A stretch of 64,000 nt of DNA from the NCBI RefSeq assembly GCF_036053395.1, contig NZ_CP107942.1:11274001-11338000 (forward strand), read 5' to 3'. Source of the DNA: Actinoplanes sp. NBC_00393 (GTDB taxonomy: Bacteria; Actinomycetota; Actinomycetes; Mycobacteriales; Micromonosporaceae). Below the pieces are notes generated by a model, which saw nothing but the letters and a program-made list of their open reading frames with translations, was not told the DNA's origin and searched no databases. A program made the position numbers and the translations under genes. This document shows positions 8,600 to 17,817 of this stretch, piece after piece (the first letter of the stretch is position 1; the number at the start of each line of letters is the position of its first letter).

Positions 8600-9576
8600 C
8601 AGAGGCCGGCCCGGGTTTTGAGCGGTTCCCACCAGGTGCGGTTGTCGCGGTACCAGGCGACCGTCGCGGCCAGGCCCTCGCCGAGGCTGACCTGTGGGGT
8701 GTAGCCGAGCTCCTCGCTGATCTTGGTGATGTCGAGCGAGTAGCGGCGGTCGTGGCCCTTGCGGTCGGTGACCGGGCGGACCATGTCCCAGCCGGCGCCG
8801 CAGGCCTCCAGGAGGCGGCCGGTCAGCTCCCGGTTGCTCAGTTCGGTGCCGCCGCCGATGTGGTAGACCTCGCCGGCCCGGCCCTTCTCCAGCACCAGCT
8901 GGATGCCGCGGCAGTGGTCGCTGACGTGCAGCCAGTCACGGATGTTGCCGCCGTCGCCGTAGAGCGGCACCGGCCTGCCGTCGAGCAGGTTGGTGACGAA
9001 CAGCGGGATGACCTTCTCCGGGAACTGGTACGGCCCGTAGTTGTTGGAGCAGCGGGTGACCACCACGTCCATGCCGTGGGTGCGGTGGGCGGCCAGGGCG
9101 AGCAGGTCGGAGCCGGCTTTGGAAGCGGCGTACGGCGAGTTCGGCGCGAGCGGCCACGACTCGGTCCACGATCCTTCGGCGATCGACCCGTACACCTCGT
9201 CGGTCGAGACGTGCAGGAACCGGTCCACGCCGGCCTCGCGCGCAGCGTCGAGCAGCACCTGGGTGCCGAGGACGTTGGTCGCGACGAACGGGAGCGCGCC
9301 GGAAATAGACCGGTCCACATGGGATTCGGCGGCGAAATGCACAACGGCGTCATGTCCCGGCAGCAGTTCCCGCAAGAGGGCAGAATCGGAAATGTCGCCT
9401 TGCACGAATCGCAGTCGGGAATCCGACAGCGGCAGGTTGGAGCGATTTCCGGAATACGACAACAGATCCAGAACGGTCACGGAAGCGCCGGTGGCTCCCG
9501 CGTACTCGTCCTGGAGCAGCGCTCTGACGTAGCTGGATCCGATGAAACCGGCACCGCCGGTCACGAAAATCTGCAC
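8599..9576 (-). CDS. rmlB: dTDP-glucose 4,6-dehydratase
   Basis: 325 residues from GTG 9576. Motifs: FVTGGAGFIGSSYVRALL (NAD binding), FAAESHVDRSI, STDEVYGSI, and the catalytic YAASKAGSD (Tyr-x3-Lys). It converts dTDP-glucose to dTDP-4-dehydro-6-deoxyglucose, the second step of rhamnose synthesis. The open frame extends upstream to 10092 across rmlA, but the family N-terminus begins at this GTG. No Shine-Dalgarno sequence precedes it; a TACACT -10 box ends 8 nt before the GTG, which fits a leaderless transcript. Followed by rmlD with a 1-nt overlap. Confidence 0.95.
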   Translation of the reverse strand: MQIFVTGGAGFIGSSYVRALLQDEYAGATGASVTVLDLLSYSGNRSNLPLSDSRLRFVQGDISDSALLRELLPGHDAVVHFAAESHVDRSISGALPFVATNVLGTQVLLDAAREAGVDRFLHVSTDEVYGSIAEGSWTESWPLAPNSPYAASKAGSDLLALAAHRTHGMDVVVTRCSNNYGPYQFPEKVIPLFVTNLLDGRPVPLYGDGGNIRDWLHVSDHCRGIQLVLEKGRAGEVYHIGGGTELSNRELTGRLLEACGAGWDMVRPVTDRKGHDRRYSLDITKISEELGYTPQVSLGEGLAATVAWYRDNRTWWEPLKTRAGL

Positions 9577-9584
9577 GACTGGCG

Positions 9585-9590
9585 AGTGTA
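9585..9590 (-). promoter_or_regulatory. -10 box of rmlBD, probably leaderless
   Basis: TACACT on the minus strand, 8 nt before the rmlB GTG, with no ribosome site between. It shares a 45-bp intergenic region with the opposite rmlA promoter. No clear -35 is seen. Confidence 0.5.
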
Positions 9591-9609
9591 GAGGGTGGCG
9601 GCCTGAGTT

Positions 9610-9615
9610 TAGTGT
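9610..9615 (+). promoter_or_regulatory. -10 box of rmlAC, probably leaderless
   Basis: TAGTGT followed by six bases (TCCCCG) and the rmlA GTG, leaving no room for a ribosome site. This is the usual layout of leaderless actinobacterial genes. Confidence 0.5.
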
Positions 9616-9621
9616 TCCCCG

Positions 9622-10485
9622 GTGCGCGGAATTCTGCTCGCCGGTGGCACCGGCTCGCGGCTGTGGCCGATCACGATGGCCATGTCGAAACAGCTCATGC
9701 CGATCTTTGACAAGCCGATGATCTACTACCCGCTGACCACACTGGTGTCGGCCGGGATCCGCGAGATCCTGGTGATCACGACACCCGAGGATCAGCCGCA
9801 CTTCGCGAGACTGCTCGGCGACGGGAGCCGCTTCGGGCTCTCGCTCACCTATGCCGAGCAGCCGAGACCCGACGGGATCGCCCAGGCGTTCCGGATCGGC
9901 GCCGACTTCATCGGCACCGAGCCGGTGGCGCTGATCCTGGGCGACAACATCTTCCACGGCATCGGTCCCGGCCGCTTCCCGCAGCCGGACGGCGGGCGGA
10001 TCTTCGCCTATCCGGTCGCCGACCCGGAGCGGTACGGGGTGGTCGAGTTCGACCCGGCCGGCAAGGTGCTCTCGATCGAGGAGAAACCGCAACGGCCCAA
10101 GTCCCGGTACGTGGTGCCCGGCCTCTACTTCTACGGCGCCGACGTGGTCCAGATCGCCGACAAGCTGGAGCCCAGCGCCCGCGGCGAGCTCGAGATCACC
10201 GCGGTCAACGAGGAGTACCGCAGGCAGGGCCGCCTCGACGTGACCGTGCTGGACCGGGGCACGGTGTGGCTGGACACCGGCACGTTCCAGTCGATGGTGC
10301 AGGCCTCGGAGTACGTCCGGGTGATCGAGGAACGGCAGGGCCTGAAGATCGGGTGCGTCGAGGAGGCGGCCTGGCGGCTCGGCTTCATCTCCGACGATCA
10401 GATGCGTGAACTGGCCGAACCGTTGCTGAAGAGCGGCTACGGCCGATATCTGGTGGGGCTGCTCGAGGAGGATGGTGTCCGGTGA
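9622..10485 (+). CDS. rmlA: Glucose-1-phosphate thymidylyltransferase
   Basis: 287 residues, standard length for RmlA. The nucleotide-binding start is [16 protein letters not shown], followed by [44 protein letters not shown] and [12 protein letters not shown]. It joins dTTP and glucose-1-phosphate to dTDP-glucose, the entry step of rhamnose synthesis and normally its feedback-controlled one. GTG start directly downstream of a -10 box. It overlaps rmlC by 4 nt (GTGA), so A and C form one unit, divergent from rmlB-rmlD. Confidence 0.95.
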   Translation: MRGILLAGGTGSRLWPITMAMSKQLMPIFDKPMIYYPLTTLVSAGIREILVITTPEDQPHFARLLGDGSRFGLSLTYAEQPRPDGIAQAFRIGADFIGTEPVALILGDNIFHGIGPGRFPQPDGGRIFAYPVADPERYGVVEFDPAGKVLSIEEKPQRPKSRYVVPGLYFYGADVVQIADKLEPSARGELEITAVNEEYRRQGRLDVTVLDRGTVWLDTGTFQSMVQASEYVRVIEERQGLKIGCVEEAAWRLGFISDDQMRELAEPLLKSGYGRYLVGLLEEDGVR

Positions 10486-11078
10486 AGATCAGGCCGTTGA
10501 CGATCGAGGGCGCCTACGAGGTCACGCCGGTGCAGCACGGCGACGCGCGGGGCACGTTCCTGGAGTGGTTCCGGTTCGACGCTCTGGCCGAGGTGCTCGG
10601 CCACCGGTTCGACCTGGCCCAGGCCAACCTGTCCACTTCGGCGCGGGGCGTGGTGCGCGGCATCCACTTCGCCGACGTGCCGCCCGGCCAGGCCAAGTAT
10701 GTGACCTGCGTGTCCGGCGCGGTGCTGGACGTGGTGGTGGACATCCGGGTGGGGTCGCCGACGTTCGGCGCGTGGGAGGCGGTCCGGCTCGATGATCAGG
10801 AGCGGCGGGCGGTGTATCTGGCGGAGGGGCTGGGGCACGGGTTCTGCGCGCTGACCGAGGGGGCGACGGTGGCCTATCTGTGCTCGTCGGGGTACCGGCC
10901 GGGGCATGAGCACGGGGTTCATCCGCTGGACCCGGCGCTGGGGATCGACTGGCCGGCGGGCGATCCGTTGCTGTCGGGCAAGGATGCCGAGGCGCCGACC
11001 CTGGCGGAGGCCCAGGCTGTCGGTTTGTTGCCCCGGTTCGACGATTGTTGCGCCTATGTTGAATCTCAGCGGAGCTAG
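10482..11078 (+). CDS. rmlC: dTDP-4-dehydrorhamnose 3,5-epimerase
   Basis: 198 residues, GTG start overlapping the rmlA stop. Cupin-type RmlC motifs are present: [28 protein letters not shown] (the catalytic His is in RGIHF), [19 protein letters not shown], and [12 protein letters not shown]. It epimerises C3 and C5 of the 4-keto sugar, the third step of dTDP-L-rhamnose synthesis. A strong terminator hairpin follows 13 nt after the stop, closing the rmlA-rmlC unit before the sugar transferase gene. Confidence 0.94.
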   Translation: MKIRPLTIEGAYEVTPVQHGDARGTFLEWFRFDALAEVLGHRFDLAQANLSTSARGVVRGIHFADVPPGQAKYVTCVSGAVLDVVVDIRVGSPTFGAWEAVRLDDQERRAVYLAEGLGHGFCALTEGATVAYLCSSGYRPGHEHGVHPLDPALGIDWPAGDPLLSGKDAEAPTLAEAQAVGLLPRFDDCCAYVESQRS

Positions 11079-11090
11079 ATCATCTGTTGC

Positions 11091-11118
11091 CGAAAGGGTG
11101 GGGCGACCCACCCTTTCG
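11091..11118 (+). terminator. Terminator after rmlC
   Basis: Perfect 12-bp stem CGAAAGGGTGGG / CCCACCCTTTCG closed by a GCGA (GNRA-type) tetraloop, 13 nt after the rmlC stop. There is no long U-tract, as is common in GC-rich actinobacteria. Confidence 0.8.
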
Positions 11119-11348
11119 TCTACCCGATAGCTGCAGTCTGATTGATTACATTCAATCGTCCCCGTCGGCCGATTGACCCTGCGTCGCCGTGTGTAGTAAG
11201 GCGGGCAGCGGTTCCGCCACGGTGTGCGGCGATGCACGCCGAGAATCTGGTTGGTCCGATCTGGACAGCTTGCACCTTTTTCGCTTTCCCCATCCTCCGA
11301 ATCGCCATTCCTAACAAACGGAAAGGTGTAGCGCTGAGTGGTCGGAGT

Positions 11349-11363
11349 TGGACAGTCTGTCCA
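11349..11363. promoter_or_regulatory. Palindrome upstream of sugar transferase (candidate operator)
   Basis: TGGACAG-T-CTGTCCA is a perfect 7-bp inverted repeat with a single central base, 120 bp before the chosen start of the sugar transferase gene. The surrounding 11119-11482 stretch has no gene and, between about 11190 and 11330, is less GC-rich than its neighbours, as expected of a promoter region. Confidence 0.4.
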
Positions 11364-11482
11364 GTGTGGCCCGTGGGACGACTCTCCGGGAGCAATCCAC
11401 TTTGTCCGGTCCTGCTGGCATGTCCCGGTATACCGGTAAAAGCGGATCAAGGTTGACCGCAGTCGATGACGGGGGCAACGAC

Positions 11483-12979
11483 GTGCAGACCATCGAATCG
11501 GCCGCCACCCTCGATCTTGCCGAACAGGCGTTACAACTCCGGGCGCAGGCCCGGGCCGGCGAGACCCGGGCCGGATGGACCAGCCGGTACGCACGGAACC
11601 TCTATCTGATCGACCTGGCCGTCGGCCTGCTGGCCGCGGTGAGCGCCCTGATCCTGCGATTCGGCTCCACCGGCGCCGAGCCGTTCATGCGGGACTACGT
11701 GTGGCTCACGATCCTCTTCCCGATCGCCTGGACAGCGTGCCTCGCCGTCAACCGGGCGTACGAGCCACGGCACCTCTTCGTCGGCACCGACGAATACGCG
11801 CGGGTGTTCCGCTCCGGATTGGCGCTGACCGCCCTCATCGCCATCGTCTCCTTCGCTCTCGACCTGCGCCTGGCCCGCGGCTATGTGCTGATCGCCATGC
11901 CGCTGGCGGTCCTCGCCGACCTCGGCGCGCGGTATGCGTACCGGCAGCGGCTGCACCGGCAGTGGGCCCGCGGCGACCGGTTGCACCGCGTCATCCTGGT
12001 CGGGCACGCGCGCGCCGTCGTCGACATGACCCGCCGGCTGCGCCGCGAGCGCTATCACGGCCTCGGCGTGATCGGCGCCTGCCTGCCGGCCGGTCCGGAC
12101 CGCACGCGGCTGCGACCCGGACTGCCACCGGTCTACGGGACCTTCGACGGGATCGCGTCCGCGGTCACCCGCGCCGGGGCGGACACCGTCGTCGTGCTGT
12201 CCTGCCCGGAGATCGACGGCGCGGCCCTGCGGCGCCTCGCCTGGCAGCTGGAGCGCGACGAGATCGACCTGATCGTGGCCAGCACACTGATCGACGTGGC
12301 CGGTGACCGCACCACCATCCGCCCGGTCGACGGCCTGCCGATGCTGCACGTCGAGCACCCTCGCCTCAAGGGCAGCGCCCGCATCGTGAAAGCGATCTTC
12401 GACCGGGTGGGTGCGCTGATCCTGCTGATGCTGAGCGCGCCGGTGCTCGCCGTGGTGGCGGGGCTGGTGATGTTCGGCCCCGGCGGCCGCGGACCGGCGA
12501 TCTTCACGCAGGAGCGGGTCGGCAAGGACGGCCGGCCGTTCAAGCTCTACAAGTTCCGCACGATGGTGGTCAACGCCGAGGCGCGCCTTCAGGAGTTGCG
12601 CAACCTCAACGACACCGACGGCGAGCTCTTCAAGATGCGGGCGGACCCGCGGGTGACCCCGGTGGGGCAGTGGTTGCGCCGGTTCTCCCTGGACGAGCTG
12701 CCCCAGCTGGTCAACGTGCTCAAGGGCGACATGTCGCTGGTCGGGCCGCGGCCGCCGCTGGCCCGCGAGGTGGCCGGCTATCCGGCGGACATGCTGCGGC
12801 GGCTGGTGGTCAAGCCGGGGCTGACCGGGCTGTGGCAGGTGTCGGGGCGCTCCGACCTGTCGTGGGAGGAGTCGATCCGGCTCGACCTGACCTACGTGGA
12901 GAACTGGTCGCTGGCAATGGATCTGGCGATCCTCGCTCGTACCGTCAATGCGGTCGTGCGCAGCTCGGGAGCGTACTGA
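11483..12979 (+). CDS. Polyprenyl-phosphate sugar transferase initiating polysaccharide synthesis
   Basis: 498 residues from GTG 11483, which has GGGGG 7 nt upstream; in-frame ATG 11420 and TTG 11348 would add 21 or 45 residues but have no ribosome site. The first half has four membrane helices (LYLIDLAVGLLAAVSALI, LTILFPIAWTACLAV, GLALTALIAIVSFAL, VLIAMPLAVLADLGA) and a CoA-binding-like Rossmann region. The second half is the bacterial sugar transferase domain: a further helix (VGALILLMLSAPVLAV), FTQERVGKDGRPFKLYKFRT, DELPQLVNVLKGDMSLVGPR and KPGLTGLWQVSGRSDL. It moves a sugar-1-phosphate from a nucleotide sugar to undecaprenyl phosphate at the inner membrane face. The sugar cannot be told from sequence. 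Confidence 0.92.
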   Translation: MQTIESAATLDLAEQALQLRAQARAGETRAGWTSRYARNLYLIDLAVGLLAAVSALILRFGSTGAEPFMRDYVWLTILFPIAWTACLAVNRAYEPRHLFVGTDEYARVFRSGLALTALIAIVSFALDLRLARGYVLIAMPLAVLADLGARYAYRQRLHRQWARGDRLHRVILVGHARAVVDMTRRLRRERYHGLGVIGACLPAGPDRTRLRPGLPPVYGTFDGIASAVTRAGADTVVVLSCPEIDGAALRRLAWQLERDEIDLIVASTLIDVAGDRTTIRPVDGLPMLHVEHPRLKGSARIVKAIFDRVGALILLMLSAPVLAVVAGLVMFGPGGRGPAIFTQERVGKDGRPFKLYKFRTMVVNAEARLQELRNLNDTDGELFKMRADPRVTPVGQWLRRFSLDELPQLVNVLKGDMSLVGPRPPLAREVAGYPADMLRRLVVKPGLTGLWQVSGRSDLSWEESIRLDLTYVENWSLAMDLAILARTVNAVVRSSGAY

Positions 12980-12982
12980 GAA

Positions 12983-13009
12983 GCGGGAGCGCGCCTTGCG
13001 CGCTCCCGC
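12983..13009. terminator. Bidirectional terminator
   Basis: Perfect 12-bp stem GCGGGAGCGCGC / GCGCGCTCCCGC with a 3-nt loop, between the convergent sugar transferase and GT2 genes; only 3 nt from each stop region. Confidence 0.85.
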
Positions 13010-13012
13010 GAA

Positions 13013-13993
13013 TCAGGATGTGGGGACTGCGTCGAGGGCGCTGTGCGGCGGCCGCGGCTCCTCCACCGCCGGCCAGCCGGCAGCCCAGGTGTGCCGATCG
13101 CTCCAGACCGCCGCCCAGTCGACCCCGCGCGACCGGTCCCGGCCCAGCACGGCCTTGCCGGCCGCGCGCAGACCCACCCCGGCCTGGAGCAATGCGAGCG
13201 CAATCCCGGCACGGGGACGGGACCAGTGGCGGCGTACGTACGTCGCCTTGCCCCGCAGGATCCGGATCCGCTGGCCCTCCGAGCTCGACGACGCCCCGCC
13301 CACATGGATGACCGCGGCGTCCGGCACCACGACCGGCCGGGCGCCGAGTCCCGCCGCCCGCGCGCACAGGTCGATGTCGTCGCTGTACAGGAAGAACTGC
13401 GGGTCGAAGCCCTCCAGCCGGTGGAACAGCTCCCGCTCGATCAGCATGCTGCAACCGGAGACGGCGGGCACCTCCCGGACGCTGCGCCGGTCGTAACCGG
13501 GCAGACCCTCCGGGTTGGTGAGCCGGCTGCCCGGGAACAGCGTCGACAGGCCGGTGGCGAAGCCGAGATAGCCGCGCAGACTGGGCAGGCCCCAGCAGCA
13601 GTACATGTCGTCGGTGCCGTCGGCGTGCAGGGTGCGGCCGGTGTAGATGCGGTGCCGCGGGTGCTGCCGGGCGAACCGGAACAGCTCGGCGACCGGGTGC
13701 CCGACCGGGGCGGTGTCCGGGTTGAGCAACAGCAGATACTCGCCGCTGCTGGCCACCGCGCCGCGGTTGACGCCCCGGCCCCAGCCGACGTTCTCGGTCA
13801 GCCGGATCAGCCGTACCTCGCTGAAAGCCTGCGCGATGGCGTCGGCGGAGCCGTCGGACGAGGCGTTGTCGACGACCGTGACGTCGAAGCTCACGTCGGC
13901 GGTGCGACTGTCGAGCAACTGGCCCAGGCAGCGCAGGGTGAGCTCACGGGTGTTGTAGGAGACGATGACGACGGAGACGTCCGGCCGGCTCAT
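13013..13993 (-). CDS. GT2-family glycosyltransferase (rhamnosyltransferase-like)
   Basis: 326 residues from ATG 13993, with GGAGG 8 nt upstream. The GT-A fold is clear: VSVVIVSYNTRELTLRCL, VTVVDNASSDGSADAIA, NVGWGRGVNRGA, LLLNPDTAP (the metal-binding region), and VSGCSMLIERELFHRLEGFDPQFFLYSDDIDLCARA. The last block is typical of rhamnosyl- and N-acetylglucosaminyl-transferases of the WbbL/RfbF group, which act on lipid-linked sugars at the cytoplasmic membrane. With dTDP-rhamnose made next door, rhamnose is a reasonable donor, but this is inference. Downstream of the WecG-like gene on the same strand (73 bp apart). Confidence 0.9.
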   Translation of the reverse strand: MSRPDVSVVIVSYNTRELTLRCLGQLLDSRTADVSFDVTVVDNASSDGSADAIAQAFSEVRLIRLTENVGWGRGVNRGAVASSGEYLLLLNPDTAPVGHPVAELFRFARQHPRHRIYTGRTLHADGTDDMYCCWGLPSLRGYLGFATGLSTLFPGSRLTNPEGLPGYDRRSVREVPAVSGCSMLIERELFHRLEGFDPQFFLYSDDIDLCARAAGLGARPVVVPDAAVIHVGGASSSSEGQRIRILRGKATYVRRHWSRPRAGIALALLQAGVGLRAAGKAVLGRDRSRGVDWAAVWSDRHTWAAGWPAVEEPRPPHSALDAVPTS

Positions 13994-14066
13994 CGCGCCA
14001 CCTCCGCTGCGCTCCGGCGCCGCGACGAGCTGATGACTGAGCCCATGGATTCGCTCGCAAGCTCGC

Positions 14067-14825
14067 TCATCGGGCACCACCCCGCAGGCGCTGCCTGGCG
14101 CTGGCGGCGAGCAGGCGCATCGCGAACGGGGCGTCGTCGACCAGATACCGCCGCATCAGGCGGCGTGGTTCCAGCGCCAGCCGGTGCAGCCATTCCAGGC
14201 CGCGTTCCTGCATCCAGCCGGGAGCCCGGGAGTGCACCCCGGCGACGAAGCCGATCGCGGCGCCGCAGCCCATGAACCAGGTCTGTGGCAGGCGTGGGCG
14301 CAGCCGGGCGATGACGCGTTCCTGTTTCGGGAAGCCGAACCCGACGAACACCAGATCCGGGTCGCTCCCGGCGACCTCGTCGCAGACCGCGTCGTACTCG
14401 CTCGCGCGGGTGTCGAAGCCGAACGGCGGGCTGAGGTGCCCGGCGAGCTTGAGATCGGGGTGCCGCTCGCGCAGCACCTCCTCGGCCTGCTGCGCGGTGC
14501 CGGGCTCGCCGCCGAGCAGATACACCGACCGGCCGGCGCCGGCCATCGCGGCCGACAGACTCCAGATCAAATCAGATCCGGGTACGCGTGCGGGTAGCGG
14601 ATTTCCGGCGATCTTGCTAGCCCAGATCAGCGGTTTCCCATCGGCGACCGTAATTGTCGAGGACGTGATATGGCGGCGTGCCTCCGCATCGCGCATGGCT
14701 CGATGCAGAATGTCCACATTCGGCGTGATGATCTGCCCGCCGGCGCCGGCCGACAGCTCGGCCAGCACCCGATTCACCACTTCTTGCTCGGTCAACGGAT
14801 CAAACTGGACACTCCCCACCTTCAC
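14067..14825 (-). CDS. WecG/TagA/CpsF-family glycosyltransferase (GT26)
   Basis: 252 residues from GTG 14825, which has AAGGGA 7 nt upstream. Family blocks: QIITPNVDILHRAMRD, VADGKPLIWASKIAG, RVPGSDLIWSL, VYLLGGEPGTAQQAEEVL, LVFVGFGFPKQERVI and WFMGCGAAIGFVAG. Members add N-acetylmannosamine, ManNAcA or glucose to an undecaprenyl-diphosphate-linked sugar, usually as the second step of polymer synthesis. The frame stays open upstream past an in-frame GTG near 14873, but the family N-terminus fits the shorter form. Divergent from the GT2 gene at 15007 across a 181-bp promoter region. Confidence 0.88.
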   Translation of the reverse strand: MKVGSVQFDPLTEQEVVNRVLAELSAGAGGQIITPNVDILHRAMRDAEARRHITSSTITVADGKPLIWASKIAGNPLPARVPGSDLIWSLSAAMAGAGRSVYLLGGEPGTAQQAEEVLRERHPDLKLAGHLSPPFGFDTRASEYDAVCDEVAGSDPDLVFVGFGFPKQERVIARLRPRLPQTWFMGCGAAIGFVAGVHSRAPGWMQERGLEWLHRLALEPRRLMRRYLVDDAPFAMRLLAASARQRLRGGAR

Positions 14826-15006
14826 AGTTTTCCCTTGTGCAACAGGTGTTTCCGGGCTCTCCTGAGACGCCTTCACCTCCTGGACGCTACCGATGCCACC
14901 ACAGTGGACAAGGGCACGAATGGTCGCCTCGGGTGTCGACTTTGCGATAAAGCCTCGTCCATTCGACCGGTTGTTCCGGCCCTGTCCGGGGCGGAAGGCT
15001 CGGGTC

Positions 15007-15912
15007 GTGCGAATCAGCGTCATAGTGCCCGCATTCAATGAGGAGGCGGGCATCGGAACCGCTTTGTCCGCATTGACGGGGGACACTGATCTTGAAATCA
15101 TCGTCGCCGCCAACGGGTGCACCGACCGCACGGCCGAGGTGGCCCGCTCGTTCGGTGTCCGCGTCGCCGAGATCGCCATGCCGTCCAAGCCGGCGGCGCT
15201 CAATGCGGCCGACGACATCGCCACCGGCGAGGTGCGCGTCTACCTGGACGCGGACGTCCCGGCCGGCCCCCGGCTGATCCGGTTGCTGGCCGCGGCGGTC
15301 GCCGAGCCCGGCATCGAGGCCGCCGTCCCGCGGCCGGTCGTCGACACCTCGGCGAGCACCTGGCCGGTGCGCGCCTACTATCGGATCAACGCCCGCCTGC
15401 CGGTCTTCCGGGGGCGGCTGTTCGGCCGGGGCGTCATCGCGGTCTCCGCGCGGGCCCGCGCCCGGTTCCCGCGCTTTCCGGACATCACCGCCGACGACAT
15501 GTTCCTGGACGCGGTCGTCGCCGCCGGCGAGAAGGCCGAGATCGACCAGCCGGTCCGGGTGGTGGCGCCGCGCACCGGCCCGGAGCTGGTGCGCCGGGTG
15601 GCCCGGGCCCGCGACGGCAACGCCGAGTTCCGGCGCTTCGTCGAGGCGTCGCCCTCGGGGTACGAGCGGACGCTCGATCCGGTCGCGGGCCCCAGTGCGA
15701 CATCGTGGTTGCGTAACGTGGTGCTCCGGGCGCCGTGGCTGCTGCCCGACGCGGTGGTCTACGTCGCCGTCGTCCTGCTCGCCGAGCGCAGACGCCGGTC
15801 GCCCTCCTGGGACGTGCGCTCCGGCTGGGGCCGTGCGGCCGCGCCGGTCCGTGTCCCCGGGCCGCGTTCCTCGCCCGAGAACGCCTCTCCGGCCGACCTG
15901 CCGAAAGGTTGA
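15007..15912 (+). CDS. GT2-family glycosyltransferase
   Basis: 301 residues from GTG 15007; the frame is open to 14893 but the fold begins here with ISVIVPAFNEEAGIGTALSA. Then EIIVAANGCTDRTAEVARSF, PSKPAALNAADDIATGEVRVYLDADVP (DxD metal site) and DDMFLDAVV. It lacks the long C-terminal membrane domain of processive synthases; only one weak hydrophobic stretch occurs near the end (LPDAVVYVAVVLLAE). First gene of a six-gene run that also carries secreted, chain-length, polymerase and flippase proteins, so it probably builds the repeat unit or modifies it. Acceptor unknown. Confidence 0.85.
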   Translation: MRISVIVPAFNEEAGIGTALSALTGDTDLEIIVAANGCTDRTAEVARSFGVRVAEIAMPSKPAALNAADDIATGEVRVYLDADVPAGPRLIRLLAAAVAEPGIEAAVPRPVVDTSASTWPVRAYYRINARLPVFRGRLFGRGVIAVSARARARFPRFPDITADDMFLDAVVAAGEKAEIDQPVRVVAPRTGPELVRRVARARDGNAEFRRFVEASPSGYERTLDPVAGPSATSWLRNVVLRAPWLLPDAVVYVAVVLLAERRRRSPSWDVRSGWGRAAAPVRVPGPRSSPENASPADLPKG

Positions 15913-15915
15913 TCA

Positions 15916-17817
15916 TTGAACAGCCAGCAAGTCGGGCGGCGCTGGAGGCCCGTCTTCACGATCGCCGCCGCCCTGACCATGTTGGTGGCTGCCACGGTCG
16001 TCACGGCGTATGCGGTCACCTCCAAGGCGGACACCTACTCGTTCTTCGCCGCCGAGGACGTGTCCGGGGTCACCGCCGACTCCGACACCCGGCCGGTCGA
16101 GCTGGGCCTCCGGTTCACCTCGGGCAGGGCCGGTGCGCTCACCGCGGTGCGTTTCCTCAAGGTCAACGGTGATCGCGGCGCACACCGGGTGACCGTGTGG
16201 TCCGGCAGCGGGCAGCGGCTCGCGACCGCGACCCCGGCACGGGAGAGCCGGTCCGGGTGGCAGCAGGTCGCCCTGTCCGCGCCGGTCCGCATCGAGGCCG
16301 GCCGGGAGTACGTGGTGTCCTACCACACGACGCGGTACCGGGCGTCGGCCGACTACTTCTCCGGGCGCGCCGTCCGGGCGGGGCCGCTGAGCACGGTGGG
16401 TGGCGGGCTCTATGCGTACGGGTCCGGGGGTTTCCCCACCCAGTCGTGGAAGGCCAGCAACTACTGGGTGGACGTGGTGTTCAAACCGGGTGCGAAACCG
16501 GCGCCCGCCCCGGCCGTCACCTCCGCGTCACCGGCCGCCCCCACCACACCGCCGTCCACCGCACCGAGCCTCAACCCGCCGTCGCCGTCCGTCTCCACCG
16601 CGCCGCCGGCCGGCAGCGCTGATCTCGCGCTACCCCGGGTGCCCTGGGAAGGCGGCCCGTCGTACTACGCACGCTTCGGCAAGAGCAACGCCGCGGACTG
16701 GCACGACCCGGGCTTCTTCCCGATCGGCGTGTGGTACGAGGGCGTCTACACGCAGGATGACGTGAGCAAGGACAAGGCCGTCGGGCTGAACACCTACGTG
16801 ATGCTGACCAGCGGTTCGGACATGAACCTGATCGAGCGCAACGACATGCATGCGATGACCACCGACAACCGCAAGGACACCGGCGGCGAGACCACGGCCT
16901 GGATCATCAACGACGAGGTCGACATGTGGGGCGGGGCCGGCGACAGCAAGTGGACCGGCAAGTACCCCGGTGAGGGCCACCCATGCACCTCGGGCAAGTA
17001 CGACTGCGGGTTCGACGTGATGGACCGCCTCTCCGCGGACCTGCCCGCCGGGACCGACCGGATGCGGTACGCCAACTTCGGCAAGGGCATCATGTTCTGG
17101 CAGAACAACGCCGACGCGAGCCGGTTCGTCAACGAGTGGACCACGGTCGTCTCCAACGACATCTACTGGTACACGGATCCGAACGTCTGCTACTCCTCCT
17201 CGGAGGGCCCGGCGATCGGGGTGCCCGAGGATGCCTGCCGCCGCTCCGCGAATTACGGGCTGACCATGGACCGGATGCGTGAGGTCGACGCGATGGACGG
17301 CAAGCGCCAGCCGATCTACGCGTTCGTGGAGGTGGGCCATCCCTTCGAGGGCAACGATTCGCCGACCATCACCAAGGAGCAGATCGCCGGCGCGGTGGTC
17401 AACTCGCTGATCCACGAGGCCCGCGGCATCCTCTACTTCAACCACAACTTCGGTAGTGACTGCATCTCGCAGCACGTCCTGCGCGACGCCTGCGGCACGG
17501 CGGTGCGCCCGGCCGTCACCGAGCTCAACCGGCGAATCAAAAGCCTGGCGCCGGTGCTCAACACGCAGTCGTTCCGCTGGCAGTTCAACCCGGCGCTGGA
17601 CACCATGCTGAAGCAGTACGACGGGTCCTACTACGTGTTCGCGATGCCCGGCCGGACCGGCGGGACCGGGGAGCAGAAGCTGACCCTGCCCGAGGGGGTG
17701 TCCGGTGCCGAGGCCGAGGTGTTGTTCGAGAACCGGACGGTTCCGATCAGCGGTGGCACAGTCACCGATACCTTCGCCAAGGAGTTCTCGTATCACATCT
17801 ACAAGATCACGCCATGA
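15916..17817 (+). CDS. Secreted DUF4082 + glycosidase-like protein
   Basis: 633 residues from a TTG 3 nt after the previous stop, with AAAGG 7 nt upstream. A membrane-anchor or signal helix (FTIAAALTMLVAATVVTAYA, about 14-33) is followed by a DUF4082 domain (about 40-165: GLRFTSGRAGALTAVRFLK ... YVVSYHTTRYRAS ... YGSGGFPTQSWKASNYWVDV), a Pro/Ser/Thr linker (about 167-208), and a 400-residue region that looks like a (beta/alpha)8 glycosidase (FFPIGVWYEG, WIINDEVDMWGG, FVEVGHPFEGN, ARGILYFNHNFG). Similar proteins occur in actinobacterial exopolysaccharide loci. It probably trims or remodels the exported polymer outside the cell; the catalytic acids are not assigned. Confidence 0.8.
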   Translation: MNSQQVGRRWRPVFTIAAALTMLVAATVVTAYAVTSKADTYSFFAAEDVSGVTADSDTRPVELGLRFTSGRAGALTAVRFLKVNGDRGAHRVTVWSGSGQRLATATPARESRSGWQQVALSAPVRIEAGREYVVSYHTTRYRASADYFSGRAVRAGPLSTVGGGLYAYGSGGFPTQSWKASNYWVDVVFKPGAKPAPAPAVTSASPAAPTTPPSTAPSLNPPSPSVSTAPPAGSADLALPRVPWEGGPSYYARFGKSNAADWHDPGFFPIGVWYEGVYTQDDVSKDKAVGLNTYVMLTSGSDMNLIERNDMHAMTTDNRKDTGGETTAWIINDEVDMWGGAGDSKWTGKYPGEGHPCTSGKYDCGFDVMDRLSADLPAGTDRMRYANFGKGIMFWQNNADASRFVNEWTTVVSNDIYWYTDPNVCYSSSEGPAIGVPEDACRRSANYGLTMDRMREVDAMDGKRQPIYAFVEVGHPFEGNDSPTITKEQIAGAVVNSLIHEARGILYFNHNFGSDCISQHVLRDACGTAVRPAVTELNRRIKSLAPVLNTQSFRWQFNPALDTMLKQYDGSYYVFAMPGRTGGTGEQKLTLPEGVSGAEAEVLFENRTVPISGGTVTDTFAKEFSYHIYKITP

